A stretch of DNA of 64,000 nucleotides from Ctena decussata (lineage: Eukaryota; Mollusca; Bivalvia; Lucinida; Lucinidae): the NCBI GenBank assembly GCA_963989385.1, contig OZ022500.1, positions 110,401,842 to 110,465,841 of the forward strand. The letters run 5' to 3'. A program made the position numbers and the translations under genes. Under the pieces are notes generated by a model. The model was not told the origin of the DNA, made no database searches, and saw nothing but the letters and a program-made list of their open reading frames with translations. This document shows positions 15,101 through 30,100 of this stretch, one piece after another; the first letter of the stretch is position 1, and each line of letters opens with the position of its first letter.

Positions 15101-18100
15101 TGTCTGCAAAATTTAAACAAATGTGACATCCTAGCTATAATATATTGGGAATTTGAAGACTAGAGGGCAAACAGTGTAAATCAAGCTGAGATGGCTCATT
15201 ACCAGCTGCCTCATCTGGATCTACATTGTTTGAAAATTCAATTAATTTCATTTTAGAGTGGTTAAAAGAGCTGTTGGTATTGAGACTGTGAAGAAAAGAG
15301 AATTCTTACCTCCAAAGGAAGTGGGTTGCTTTGTGCGGTCTCATAATCCAGTCCAAGATTCGAAAGATAGATATAACCATCACTGGTGACGGCAAACAAG
15401 TTTGGTAGACTGGTTGACAACTGGTAGCTGTTCACGTTCAAGTTTTCATTTTGGAACTGAAAAATGGAAATAAAAGATTTGTGAAACAGTACTAAGAATA
15501 AAAATCTCATATCACAGATTACAAAGACAGCCATGTCACAAAAAAACCAAAGATACATGTGATAAAAACAGTAATTGCAATATCCCAGACTAAGCGTTAA
15601 TACCCGTACTTTCAATAACGGGGTTCCACTGCACAAAGCCTTTCATTATCATCCTCCAATTGTCCTGATGACCAAAATAATGACGAAAAGGACATAAGAT
15701 TGCAAGTCATCCATTCATCAATAACTGCTGAGAGCTGCAAGCATGCTTTGCATTTTCGTCTCGTTCAAAAATATTTCAGTAATATAAGAATGATTGGAGG
15801 ATGATAAGTGATAATGGAAGGCTGTGTGCTATGGAATCCCATTTATGGCTGTAAAGCTTTCCAACTCCAGCTGGAATCAAACCAAAGACCGCTAGATTGA
15901 CAGGCTATGGCTTAACCCACTGAGCTTCAGTTCAATAATTGCTAAAAAGAAAACAGACCTGTGCCATAAGTGTTCAGTGGCATGTGTTATTGCCATCTTC
16001 CATTACTTTTTAAATTAATTATGTCCAGGGCCCCATTGTTCAAAACTAACTGCGACATAAGTTAATGTGACATTTTCGAACATATTATAACATTATACGT
16101 AAAATCACTCCAGTTTTTTTTTCAAACATATCATAACATATTATACCTAAAAACACTGCTGTTTTTTTGTGTGTGTTTTTTTCCAAAAAGCATGAGGAGC
16201 TGTTCAGTACAAAGGTTCCTCAATTTTCTCGCAAAAAGTGTTACTGCAACTGATTTTGAGATTTTGTGAGTACTATAAGACTTAATGAATCAATGACTAG
16301 TGACTTTGTGGGCTTATGATGCTTTAAAACAGCCGAGTCCAGGCAAACTAAAAAACAAAGAAGTTTGTCCACATAAATTACTTGGCAAGTAATTTACTTG
16401 GCAAGACAGATAAATGGCAAATGCAAGGAATAAACATTTTTTTTGTTTCTTTTGCTATTAACAGTAATTATACACATGCCTAGTTAATACAGTGCATACA
16501 ACTGGGCTAACACAGTTCTCCTTTCCGAAGCCACACCTACCTTAAACAAGTATGCATCTCTAAAAGTAAATCTGGGGCCGTATTCATAAAGCCACTTAAG
16601 TCGTTGCTATGCGGTTGCTAAGGCTAAATATCTATAAAGGAGATGCCCTACAACTATGAAATTTGCTCTGGAGGAACAGTCTTTGTAAGACTGTTCCTCC
16701 AGAGCAAATTTCATAGTTGTAGGGAATCTCCAACATAGAAATTTACCCTTAGCAACACCATAGCAACGACTTAAGTCGTTTTATGAATACGGCCCCAGAC
16801 TTATTGTGGGACACTAACCAAGTGTGATTTTGTTTGTGGGACTATGTCATGTGCTAACCTGTTGCTGCATTAGTCAGCTATACACCAGGGCCCAGTTGTT
16901 CAAAGCATCGTTAGGCTGACGAGCTCGTTAAGAGGTCAACTGGTTAAGTGTTTTACGACTTTATAGCCAAATACACTAATTTTTTGTTGTTGAAAATATG
17001 TCAGACGCTTTTGCAATGCAAAAGCTTCTCACATTTTTTCAACAAAAAATATTGGTATATTTAAGTTATTAACGTTTGAAATTTTAACGTCATGTTAACT
17101 AACGACGTCGTTAGTTTTGAACAACTGGGCCCAGGTGACTTTTGAGAGACATCCTGGGTGTAGCTCGGAAAGTTTGTTCTCCTGACATTATTGAATTTTG
17201 CATCCTGGGCCCTGCTGTTTCAACTAAAGACACACACGTAGCAACTGATTTAATGAGACATGTTTTCCAAACATATTGTACCCAAAACACTGCAATTTCT
17301 TCCCCCCAAAAATTGAAAAGCTTTTGCAGATTTTTCAGACTTGATTTTATATTAATAACAAGACTTAATGCATCCTTGACAAATGACTGTAAAGCTAGTG
17401 ATGTTTGGCCTCGATTTGTCCCTGCAAAGCTTACAACAGAAAAGATTGGAGACAAAAAATATTCTGCACATGGTATCTTTTTTTTGTTTATGTCTTTACT
17501 GCAGAGCCCTAGATAAAAGGGAGTATTTGATGATAGTTAAGGATAATTTTTCTTGTTTCTCACCGAAATCATATGTTATGACCCTCATCTGAACTGTCTC
17601 GTGGAGACCCTTCAGATGAGGGGTCACAAGATATGTTTGTATGCAGAATTAACCAAAATTATCCCTAATTATCACCTAATACTCCCTCTTATCTAGGTCT
17701 CTGGGTTTTAGTATTATGCATTGTCGAGTGGCATCCTCTTTTAAAATACCTTTTGTTAGATCTTCTAATTCCTATAGAATCAAGTGTCTCAATTTCCTTT
17801 TGCTGACAAATCAGTGCAAAGCTCCTCTCATTTTTGAGGCAAAAAAAGCCAGTGTTTTGGTGTAATGGGATTGAGATTTTAATGTCTCGTGTAGAAATAT
17901 TAAGTGCTTTTATTCAAAGTTAAAGCTATTGGTATCAAAACTGAGAAATTAAAGGTTAAGACATTAAGGGACACTGTAAAAATAAGTGGAGAAAATAACT
18001 AAGCAATAAAAGCATCGTAAATGACTGTGTAATGCCCTGCCACTGTACACCGTTTCCTTTCTTTCATCTTAACAGTTCTTTTTTTGTGGTTTTTTTTTTC

Positions 18101-21100
18101 ATGATTTTATACATTCAGTGGCAAATAACCTGTTTGGGATAAAATTTTGACCATCACAGAGAGCTTTATTGCAATGATGATTTGTTGTATATTTCCTTGA
18201 CCCTGGGGACAAAATTCTGATCAAGACAGAAATCTAATATTACAGGGCTCCAGATAAGAAGGGTCAACAGGGATAATTTAGGGATAATTTGCCATATTTC
18301 TCGATTAAAACGTATGTTGTTACCCCTCATTAGAACAGTCTCGGTGAGATGGTTCTAATGAGGGGTCACAACGTATGTCTTAGTGGAGAAATAAAAAAAA
18401 AATCTTCCTTGGATTGTCCTCAATGCCCCTTCTTATCTGGAGCTCTGTTGTATTACCCTGATAACACAGGAATTCCTTTCAACTGATTTTATATAGGTTT
18501 TTTCATGATTTTATACATTACGAGTCAACCGTCTCAAAAACGGCATTCATTAAAACAATTTTTAACAACATCATTTTGATATGCGCCGAATGAATTTGTT
18601 GTTCAGAATATGTATTTTTTACAACAGCAAAGTCAGTTTGTCATCAAAATATTTGGGAAAAAAGGTTATCATTATATAGAGGGTCCACTCTATATTAAGG
18701 ATCTGCAACTGGTCAGATACTCCTGTTGAACGAATTCTGCTTGTAACAGAAAGCTTAAGTTAGTGCAATCATTTCTGTGAAATTTCATGATATAATACTT
18801 TGCTACTAATGTGTGGCCAGGTATTCAAAGTTTTTTTTTTTACTCCAACTAAACAGAATGTGGAGAAACGGTCAACAAAATCCGGGAAATACGGAAAACG
18901 GTAGATTTAGTGTAAAACAGTAGTTTAAATTAGAATATATATAGATACACATGTAAATATCTGGTAAAATAAACATTTTTCAATATTTATATGGTTATAT
19001 GATGACTAACTATTAAAATATACCTGAGGCTGAAAAAAGATTACAAGATAACTTCAATTTCAAATACAGACATGCACTCACTTATCATATAAATACAATC
19101 ATAAGCCTTTTCAGTAACTACTACAAAATAAGGGGTTTTTAAAGGTGAATGGGTACACTTTAAGGGGGAGCAATTCTGCTATTTTTATTTTACCTATCCT
19201 CTCCATGGGGGTCAACTCTTAAAGGAAAAATTTGCTCCCATAGGAGCAAATTCTTTCCATTAAGATTTGACCCCCTTTTGGACAGGAAGTCATGAAAGTT
19301 GTACCCCCTTCCTACAAACGATGAAAAAACATGGAGGGTACCCATACATCGTTTTAAAAAGACAATGCCTTGATTTGAGCCACGACATAACAAAATCAAC
19401 AAAGTGGCATTTGTGCTCCCAGTGAAGACTCAGGTGAGCCAAGGCATCTGCCCAGTCAGATGAGAACATTTGATGTCTGCATGGAGGTAGCTTAGACACT
19501 TAGCTACCTTTTAAGGCACAGCAAGGACTGATCAGACTGAGGAGATGCCCAAGCTGATCTGAGTTCACTGGGAGCATATGCTACTTGTTGGGTTTGTTGT
19601 GTCATGGCTCATATATACTTGGATAGGTTGCTAACACTAACTGTAGTCACTTATCTGACTGCTCTGATCTGGGCACATAATGTTTGTTCATGCATACAGT
19701 ACCTTAACATGCTAAAATTAGTGGTTTTAGGAGTCCCAATACTTAAACACATTTGGGTGTCTGAATATCTTTGGTAAATAATGAGGACTCCACTCCCTGT
19801 TGTATGAAAGTTTATTTTGTTCCTCTCAGACTTGGCATCAATGTTGTGTAAAGACCTACTGAGTTAAAGTGTAGGAGCAACTTCAATGATCTCCCTTCAC
19901 AAACAGTAACCCCCCACCCATCCCCCCCCCCCCCAAAAAAAAACTGAAATTTCTGAATAACTGATCAAGAATTACATTTAGCACAGCACTTTCAGTGACC
20001 TCATTTTGGAATTAATTTTATATGAGCCGCGGCACGAGAAAACCAACAATGTGGTTGTGCACTCAGTGCAGACTCAGATCAGCCTGGGCATCCGCTCAGT
20101 CTGACCAGAGTCTTCACTGTCAGCATGGAGGTAGCTTAGACCCTTAGCTACCCTTTAAGTGCTTAGCGGAGAGTCTGATCAGACTGGGCGAATGCCCAGG
20201 CTGATCCGAGTCTGCGCTGGGGGCACAACCACATTTTTAGTTTTCTCATGTCGAGGCTCATATCAACATAGACCTCAATCATTATTAGCTTTTTAATCTT
20301 TTACTGATAATTAGAACAAAGTATGTCAGATTTAGTTCAATTCTAATGAGCTTATTCAAACAAGCTTAAAAGGAACATTGGAGTGAGTGAGTGAACTCGA
20401 GTTTAACGTCCCACCAACAACGAGGTCATTGAGTGAGTGAGTGAACTCGGGTTTAACGTCCCACCAACAACGAGGTCATATGGAGACGGGACCTCGGTTT
20501 AAAGTCTCATCCGAAAGACCGGAGAAGTGGGGGATCCATCTTGCCACCCCTGGATTGGTAGTCCGAAGTAGGAACATTGAAAGTGTATGGTAAACCTTAA
20601 ATTACAAACACCATCTTTTACAACATGACCTGTCTGCATATGGGATAGCTTGCCTGACAGCACCTTGCCCATAACATAACAAATTTGCATGCAACTATGG
20701 GAGGCTCTGTGGGGAAAACCCCATCCTATAGCAGAATTATTACCATAACCAAGAACTAACACTATCACCCATAACTATCTACAACTCTAACTTACATAAT
20801 CAGCATCTGAGATCTGTACTTGTAACAATGTATTGGAGAATCCTGCCACTCGCACATAAGTGTTGAGCTCTGCAGACTCAGATATAACACCACGATTGGT
20901 TCCTGTCACACTGGATAGCTGAGGTGTAAACTCATTGGAAGCCAGCACGTCAACATCAACCTCAGCATAAGAGTGGTAACCAATCACATTCTGTTCCACA
21001 GCCTAGTAAGAAAGGACACTTAGTGACATTAATACTTTAAACGCCAAACATGAAGACAAAAAAATCTCGTGCAAAAATTTCAAAGAATGTTTCTGCCTGA

Positions 21101-24100
21101 GGCCAACCTGTTGACATTTCCATATGAGCCGCGACACGAGAAAACCAACAAAGTGGTTGTGCACCCAGCGCAGACTCTGATCAGCCTGGGCATTCATCCA
21201 GTCTGATCAGAGTCTGCTTATAGGGTAGCTAAGGGTCTATGCTACCTTCATGCGGACAGCGAAGACTCTGATCAGACTGGGTGGATGCCCAGGCTGATCT
21301 GAGTCTGCGCTGGGCGCACAACCACTTTGTTGGTTTTGTCGTGTCCCGGCTCATATATATTTCACTTATATTTGTTTGTATTATTTTTATTTAATTTTTG
21401 AGCATCTAATTTACTGTAAGAGATCTATAGTAGTCTGACTGATTCAAATACTTTGTAGCTGTAATTTACAGAGCTTCAGATGTAAAGAGTTTTTGAGGAT
21501 AATTCTGAGATAATTTTTCCTTTTTTCTCAATGAAAACATATATTGTGACCCCTAATCAGAACAATCTTGTCAAGACTGTACTGGTGAGTTGTCTCAACG
21601 TATGTTTTCATGGAGTAATATGGAAAATTACTATCAATTCTATCAATTCTTTATTCACTCTAGGTCACATATATTGCAACAACAAGAGGCACATATATTT
21701 ACAATATGCAATTAAGTATTAGAATTATCTCTTAATTATTCCCTTTACTCCTTATCTGAAGCACTGTGCAAAATTTTATACAATAACTTATTTTCAGTTT
21801 TATATATAGTTACCTCAACATAGACTTTGACGATGCCTTCAGTGGAGGCCAGTGAGTTCTTGTTGACACTTCTTACTTGGTTTAAGGAGGCAGTGTAGAC
21901 ACCGTTGCCTAGTGATTGAGTGGTTCCCATCTCAAAGGCATTCTCATAACCACTTGGAAGTGCTTTAAAAAGCAAGAAAAGAAAATTCACTGCATCACTC
22001 CTGGTTAACTATGTATATACATGGGCAGTTATGAAATGAAAGAGCTGTTACGAAACAATAAGGATTCATACATGTAGTTACCAAAGGACCTGATGACCAG
22101 TTTGTTTGGTGTCTATGACTTTTTCGTTTTGTAACAGCTCTTTTCTGTTTTGTAACATTCTTGAAAACATAGTTAATCAGTTTTGTTGCATGTACCTTTG
22201 TATTACCGTATATGCGGTAATTTTCCAGGTTCAAATTTTTGCGGTTTAGGGGCAAACTTAAAGATTAATTTTCGCGATTTTTAATTTTGGCAGTTAGCAA
22301 CATGCCCAAAAAGCAAAACTGCTTCATTTTCATTTGAGCTAGTTCTTTCTTTAACCTGCAGCCGCATGGCCCAACTTCTTGCTTATGAATGTTTTCTTTG
22401 CTCTTAAAGGATCTAAACTTTTATCATTATTTACTATCACTGCAGCTGGATGTTGTGCCGTGTGGCGGCCGTAAAAAGTCTCCCCGCACTCATCTATAGT
22501 GCAGATTATATTTTCCTTTTGGTCCTTTGAGATCATGGAATATATTCTGAGAAGTCAGAAATGATCATACGTTTAGATTCATTTTCTAAACAAATTTGAA
22601 ATATTTTGGTATTTTTCGACTTATATCAGTCTTTGAGACGACTGCCATGTTAAAACTGCAAATTTTCTGTTTTTTTCCTCTGGCTCCTTGTGCCAGATTT
22701 AAAGGGTCACTGATGAGGCTTGAATAGCCGAAACCGCGGTATGGCCCAACTTCTTGCTTATGAATGTTTTCTTTGCTCTTAAAGGATCTAAACTTTTATC
22801 ATTATTTACTATCACTGCAGCTGGATGTTGTGCCGTGTGGCGGCCGTAAAAAGTCTCCCCGCACTCATCTATAGTGCAGATTATATTTTCCTTTTGGTCC
22901 TTTGAGATCATGGAATATATTCTGAGAAGTCAGAAATGATCATACGTTTAGATTCATTTTCTAAACAAATTTGAAATATTTTGGTATTTTTCGACTTATA
23001 TCAGTCTTTGAGACGACTGCCATGTTAAAACTGCAAATTTTCTGTTTTTTTTCCTCTGGCTCCTTGTGCCAGATTTAAAGGGTCACTGATGAGGCTTGAA
23101 TAGCCGAAACCGCGGTATGGCCCAACTTCTTGCTTATGAATGTTTTCTTTGCTCTTAAAGGATCTAAACTTTTATCATTATTTACTATCACTGCAGCTGG
23201 ATGTTGTGCCGTGTGGCGGCCGTAAAAAGTCTCCCCGCACTCATCTATAGTGCAGATTATATTTTCCTTTTGGTCCTTTGAGATCATGGAATATATTCTG
23301 AGAAGTCAGAAATGATCATACGTTTAGATTCATTTTCTAAACAAATTTGAAATATTTTGGTATTTTTCGACTTATATCAGTCTTTGAGACGACTGCCATG
23401 TTAAAACTGCAAATTTTCTGTTTTTTTCCTCTGGCTCCTTGTGCCAGATTTAAAGGGTCACTGATGAGGCTTGAATAGCCGAAACCGCGGTATGGCCCAA
23501 CTTCTTGCTTATGAATGTTTTCTTTGCTCTTAAAGGATCTAAACTTTTATCATTATTATCAAATGAAAAGTACCAGACTTTACAGATGCAAACAGAAACA
23601 AAATATATGGACGCTGTGTCTACTGGTGATACTTTGTAAGAAACAGGAAATTATTTCGCGGTTTTAATATTCGCGGTATTTAAGTAACTGTGAAATACCG
23701 CGAAAATGGAACACCGCGAAAATTATTGTGTATACGGTATTATGACAGAAGATCTCACCAAATTCCATTACAATTATTAAAGGTTTCAAAAAAGCAAACG
23801 ATTTGACGCTAGATGTTCCGAACCTTCTGTTGTCCTGGTTACCATAAAATTACAAAATGCTGGGGCAGATAGGTTTGCACAATTGGAGAAAACCCAAATC
23901 TGACTGCTCCTACATGATAAAGGACCTGGTATGATAAGGGCCGTTTTTGGCCCCCATTCAAATTCTCTTAAAATTCCTTGGTTTCTATTGCCTATCATTT
24001 GCGTGTATGGGAACAAACAGAAATAATATGTTCCCTCTTTTTGAATTCTCAGAATAACATGATATCTGACATGCCTGTGTTGTTTCAATAATATTCAGGA

Positions 24101-27100
24101 AAACTGCAAGAAAAAAATGAGTTTAATAGCTTTTCCTTTAAAGAAATATGACAGTCACAATATCTTTTGAAAGCTCTTGGTAATAGGCTTTTGATGAAAT
24201 GCATATACGTTTGCTAACCACCTATACACTGCACAACGCTTGTCCAGGTACCCCACCCACTCACTTCAGCAAGCCTGGAGACGCTAACCAAAAAATTCCA
24301 ACAGATCAAAATAAAATGTATACCAAATTATTCCTTGTGTTCTAACTAAGAAAATGAATACCCACAACATATGTTTATTTTGTCTATGAGCGGAGATAAT
24401 GGCGTTTTTCTGTTGAGAACACTGGAAATATGTTCCAATCTGCCAGTTTGGTAACAAAAAATAAAAAATAAACATAGAGCCCGGTCTCCAGCACATTTAA
24501 TATTTTCATGACATGTCAATATATCTAAAGTTTGTCTGCACACAAAATATAAAATGTGCTGGAGGCCGGGCTCATATATTTTGAAAGCTGCAAATGCTAC
24601 CACATTCGTCATTTTCGTCAAAATCCGCTGGGGGTTTGGGTATGTTCAAGATAAAAACACAAATATTTTATGCAAGAACAGATTAATTTTGTGTTTGTTG
24701 TTACATTCTAGGGTGGAACTTTCCTATGTATAAGTTTTTATTATCGAAATAGAACTTTTGAAAATTGAAGTTTCCAGGGGCCAAATATGGGCCTTATCAT
24801 ACCAGGTCCTTTCAGACAATGTTTCGTCCAAGCTATATCATATCCAGAATTCAAAGAACAAAAGAAAAGAGGTCAAAAAGTGCAGATCCAGACTACAACT
24901 GAATTAGTTTTGCTTTGGGTCAATTGACATGTTCCATGATAACATTTGATTAGCCTTTGCCTAGATATAAGTTAATTGGTCATAAGAAATCTTCAAAGAT
25001 AAGTGGGTAGCAAGTCAATATCATGCTAAAAGTATTATTCAGCTTGTCTATTCTATATGTTATATGCAATTCCTCTTACTTCTGAAAACATTGAAAGTAA
25101 TTGGATCATTGAGAGTATCCCTGTCTGTTGCTTGTATCTGCTGTGGGGAGATTGTCAGCTGACCAGTCTGCAAAAAACAGAAAATGTATGTCAGAAAATA
25201 AATCTAGGGGTTATAAATATGTGAATAGTAATGTCTGAGCAAACAGTGAAGACCCAGATCAGACTGCTCCTCAGGAGCAGTCTGATCAGGGTCAGCACTT
25301 TTGCTTGGATAAGTAACAAAAACACAGAAACGTTACATCAACATTCAAATCATTTCTTGTTTATCAGAACCCTTCATTCAGATTTCAAAATTTAGACATG
25401 ACTAAAACCTTGTAAGGTATTCTCTACAAAAACCAACAGATGCAGATACACTACCAAACAGTTTTAAGTCGTGATTGATTGATTGATTGATTGTTTTGGG
25501 CCTTTGAGACAGTATTTCAGTCTATATCGGGCCGTCTCCCAGAGGGGGAGAAAGAGGAGAAATGATAGACAAGAGAAAAAATGTCCAAACAACCCCCACC
25601 CGCACCTACGGCAAGCACAGTAGGCCCTTGCCCTACAATGTTCCAAATTAGTAGGATGCCCCGGCACTGGAAGTTACACACAGCACCATCGCACCACCCG
25701 ACCACCCCCTTTAAGTCGTGTCTGGGCTTATAGTAATTATGGCAAGCCATATAACGCTACATTTTCGATGTGCGACATCATCTGTTTCTGTTTGTTTACT
25801 ACATCCTGAAGAAGCCTAATGGTGAAACGTTGATGTAAATTAAAAAAAAGATTATTTGAGCCGCGACACAAGAAAACCAACAAAGTGTTTGTGCGCCCAG
25901 CGCAGACTCAGATCAGCCTGGGCATCCGCCCAGTCTGATCAGACTTTTTTCTAAGCACTTAATGGGTTGTTAAGAGTCTAAGCTACCCCATGTGGACAGC
26001 GAAGACTCTGATCAGACTGGGCGGATGCCCAGGCTGATCTTAGTCTGCGCTGGTCACATAACCTCTTTGTTGGTTTTGTCGCGTCGTGGCTCATTTCATG
26101 TTGGTGTTGAATTAATATACCAAACATTATTATAAGTAATGTTTCTTTTTTGTTGTGTATATTTCAAGCATTCTGGAATGAAATCTACTGATATTGGACA
26201 AGATTCACTTTTTACAGCGATTAGTTGACATCTGAACACTGCTGCTGACTAAAGGTGGAGGTCACAGTCTTATAAATATGTACGACAACTGCACTAAATT
26301 TTGCTGATTTTGTTTGCATTTCCCACATTTTCGAGTAAAATCTTTTGATATGGACTTTTTCTTCTAGCTTCATATAGCTTAGTTCTCATCATCTGATTCT
26401 GAATGTTGCTGCTAACTTAATTTCAAGGTTGCAGATTAAAATTTGTATCATTTGCATCAAAGTTGCGTTAAGTTTGTTTTCTTTTCCATATAGCAGTATT
26501 CCTGCTATCCCTGAATAATATGTTTTGATGAGGTCCACTCAAGCATTTGAGGTAGACTGTTAATCCATTTGTCTGCAATTCTTTATCATATGTGTTTTTA
26601 GTATAGTTTGACCTCATTAGGTGAGGGCACTAGCTGGGGTATATGTGTGTCCCCGCTCACTCGTTAAAGTAATATAATTCAAGGTGCTATTCAAATTACA
26701 TATATATACCTCTGGTTAACTATGTATATACAAGGGCAGTTACGAAATGAGCTAAAATGAAACGAAGAGTCATAGTTACCAAACGACCTGATGACCAGGG
26801 CCGGGTTGTTCAAAGCATCATTAGCCTAACAAGCTTGTTAAGTCAACTTGTTAAGTGTTTTATGACTTCATAGCCAAATACACTGATATTTTTTGTTGAA
26901 AATGTGTGAGAAGCTTTTGCAATGCGAAAGCTTCTCATTTTTTAACAAAAAATATTTGTGTATTTGAGGTAGTAACCTTTAAAATTGTAAAGTCTTGTTG
27001 ACTAACGATGTCATTAGCGTCGAACAATTGGGCCTAGGTCATTTGGTAACTATGACTTTTTTCTTTTCGTAACAGCTCTATTTTGTCTCGTAACATCCTT

Positions 27101-30100
27101 GAAAACATAGTTAACCATGCGTGATATAACTCAATCCCACAGCTGTCACCACATACACTAGAAATGTATCCCAAGAAAACATGAATGAATGAATGAATGA
27201 ACTTCGGCACATACAAAAGCATGCTTACTGTACTCTCATACCACCAGCTGGGTTAACCAAAGCAGAGCTCTAGATAAGAGCAGGTATTGAGGATAATTCA
27301 AAGATATTTTTTCTCATTTCTCAATGAAATTGATTGATTGATTTGATGCTTAACGTCCACGGTAAACAGCTATGGTCATGTCAGGACGGTCAGTTAACCT
27401 AACCACACTATTCCTGGGCAGGCTTAGACCTCCTAAGCGGTTAACCAGTACTAAGTGCACATACTTTCGCCAGTAACTGACAACTGCCCTTCTTGAATCA
27501 GCGGAAGGAGAAATGAAAGTATGTAGTTAGACTGGGTTTCGAACCCAGGACCTCTGACTTACGAGTCAGGTGCCCTACCAATTGTTCTCAAAGACAACAT
27601 TCTATGTGACCCCTCCTTAAAATGGTCTCAGTGAGACAGTCCTAATGAGGGTTCATGCCATATGTTTTCATCAGGAAATATGGAAAATTATCCCTAAATT
27701 ATCTCTGGTATCCCTTCTTATCTAGAGCTCTGCGGTAAGGCTTCATTTTCCACCAATATACTGGTCATGGTTCAGACCTGATATGTGAAAGCAGTAAACA
27801 CTCTGACCAAACACACGACAGATGCTCTGGCTTTGAGTCCAGTGCTTTAGATAAGAAGGGGTAACAGGGATAATTTAGGGATAATTTTCCATATTTTTTA
27901 ATTCAAATATATGCTGTGATTCCTCATTAGAATCGCCTAGGCAAGAAGGTTCTAATGAGTGGTCACAACACATGTTTTCGTTGAGAAATAAGAAAAATTA
28001 TCTTTGAATTATTCTCAGTACTCCCTCTTATCTGGGGCTCTGGCTCTGACTAGAGCAGATGCAGAGTTCCAGCTGAGAAGGGATAACAGGGAAAATTCAA
28101 AGTTGTGTTATTGTTTAACGTCCACAGTAAACAAAACAGCTATGGTCATGTCATGAGTTAACCTAACCACACTATTCCTGGGCAGGCTTAGATCTCCTAA
28201 GCAGTTAACCAGTACTAAGTGCACATACTTTCACCAGTAACTGACAACTGCCCTTCTTGAATAAATGGAAGGGGAAATGAAAGTAAGTGGCTGGACCGCG
28301 TATCGAACCCAGGACCTTTGGCTTACAAGTCAGGCGCCCTACTGACTGCACTACAAGGATCAGCAAAAATCCAAAAATAATTTTCTTATTTCTTGATCAA
28401 AACATATGTTTTGACCCCTCATTAGAACCGTCTCAATGAGACGGTTCTAACGAGGGGTCACAACTTATGTTTTTATGGAAAAATAAGAAGTATTATCCCT
28501 ACATGATTCCTGTTACCCCTTTTAATCTAGAGCACTGCAGATGGATCAATAATCTATCTATCTGTTGTTCAGATGTAATAAACATCCTTTATGGATATTG
28601 CTGCTCCTATGTGTAAAACCTTAACAAGAAGATCTTATTTCCACAAATGATTCAAGGTAAAGTCAACTCTCGATATCTCAAAAGTCAAAGTCCTCTCAAA
28701 CAATTGATATCTCAAAGTAAATTTTCTGGTCCCAGAAATTTACTCTGAGATATTAGTAGTTTAGAACAACAAAAGTTGAAATGTCAAGAAACTTCTTTGA
28801 TATAAGAGGGTACTTTTGAGATATCAGTGTTTGAGATAACAAGAGTCAACTGTATGTACAGCATGCAGGGCCCAGTTGTTCAAAGCACTGTTAGCTTACC
28901 AAAGCTGTTAGTCAAGGATTTGTTAAATCATTTAGAACACATAAAATCGAAACCTTAATAGTTTTTTTTCAATAAATGTAAGTGCAAAACCTCTTTGCAT
29001 TTTTTCAGCAAACAACGGCCGTGTTTTTGTGAACAAAGGATTTGAAAATATTAATTCTCATTACTGACATTGTTAATTTTGAACAACCAGATCCCAGCTG
29101 ATCAAATCATTGCTATCTTAAATGCCTTAATAAAGTCGTTGGCCAAGGACTTTTGAATAGCCAAAACTTCGGAGTATAGCCCATGTTTCTTCTTTTAGAA
29201 TGTGTTCTCTGCTCTTGAAGGAACGATTTAAAATTTCAATTCTAATACATGAGCCGCGACACGACAAAACCAACAATGTGGTAGTGCGCCCAGCGCAGAC
29301 TCAGATCAGCCTGGGCATCCGCCCAGTCTGATCAGAGTCTTCACTGTCCGCATGACTGTAGCTTAGACCCTTAGCTACTCTTTGAGCACTTAACGAAGAG
29401 TATGGTCAAACTGAGTGCATGCCCAGGCTGATATGAGTCTACGCTGGGCGCACAACCACATTGTTGGTTTTGTCGTGTTGCGGCTCACATGTTCTTATAT
29501 TTTTTCACTGAAAAAAAAATGTAAGGAGCTTAACATAGCTATTAGTCAAGTACTGGATAAAGCTTTTTTTATTTTTCTTGCAAAACATCACAGAGTACAT
29601 TTGAAAATATAACATCTCGTTAACTACCAGGGGTCCATAATGAGTTTTTTAAAACTTGACATGGGCCCAGATTACATTAGCATCAATTCTGCAGTAAAAC
29701 AGACAAATGCAGTTACACAGATTTTTTTTATTCTAAACTCTAAATCACATGCAATTGGCCTAAATCACCGGACAACACAAAGAAAATAAGCCCTCAACCA
29801 AGAGTAATTTCCGAAGTACATCAATTTGTTCTATACAGTATAAATGATGCATTGTTTTACTTTTCTCAATAAAGTTTATGTTTTAGCCCTTGTTCTTACC
29901 TGTACACCGAACTGCAAACAACAGATAAGACATGCTAAATGGTAAATGTATTAATGTTCAAGAATTAAAATTTGATTTTTCAGCGTTCATCGTGTGATGA
30001 AGCCAGTGAGTGGAGCTAAAATTTAGGGCTGGGACAAGTAGCTGGGTACCCGAGTTCAGGTCGGGTAGACCAATTACCAGTGTACAAATTTACTACCCGT

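Noticed and set aside
17111..17516. Overlapping 114- and 124-residue frames on opposite strands
   Set aside because: Both run over a decayed family I repeat; neither resembles a known protein.
22351..23287. Three small minus-strand frames treated as separate genes
   Set aside because: They are copies of one tandem unit inside a TIR element. No splice context or promoter is visible, so they are described within the repeat instead.
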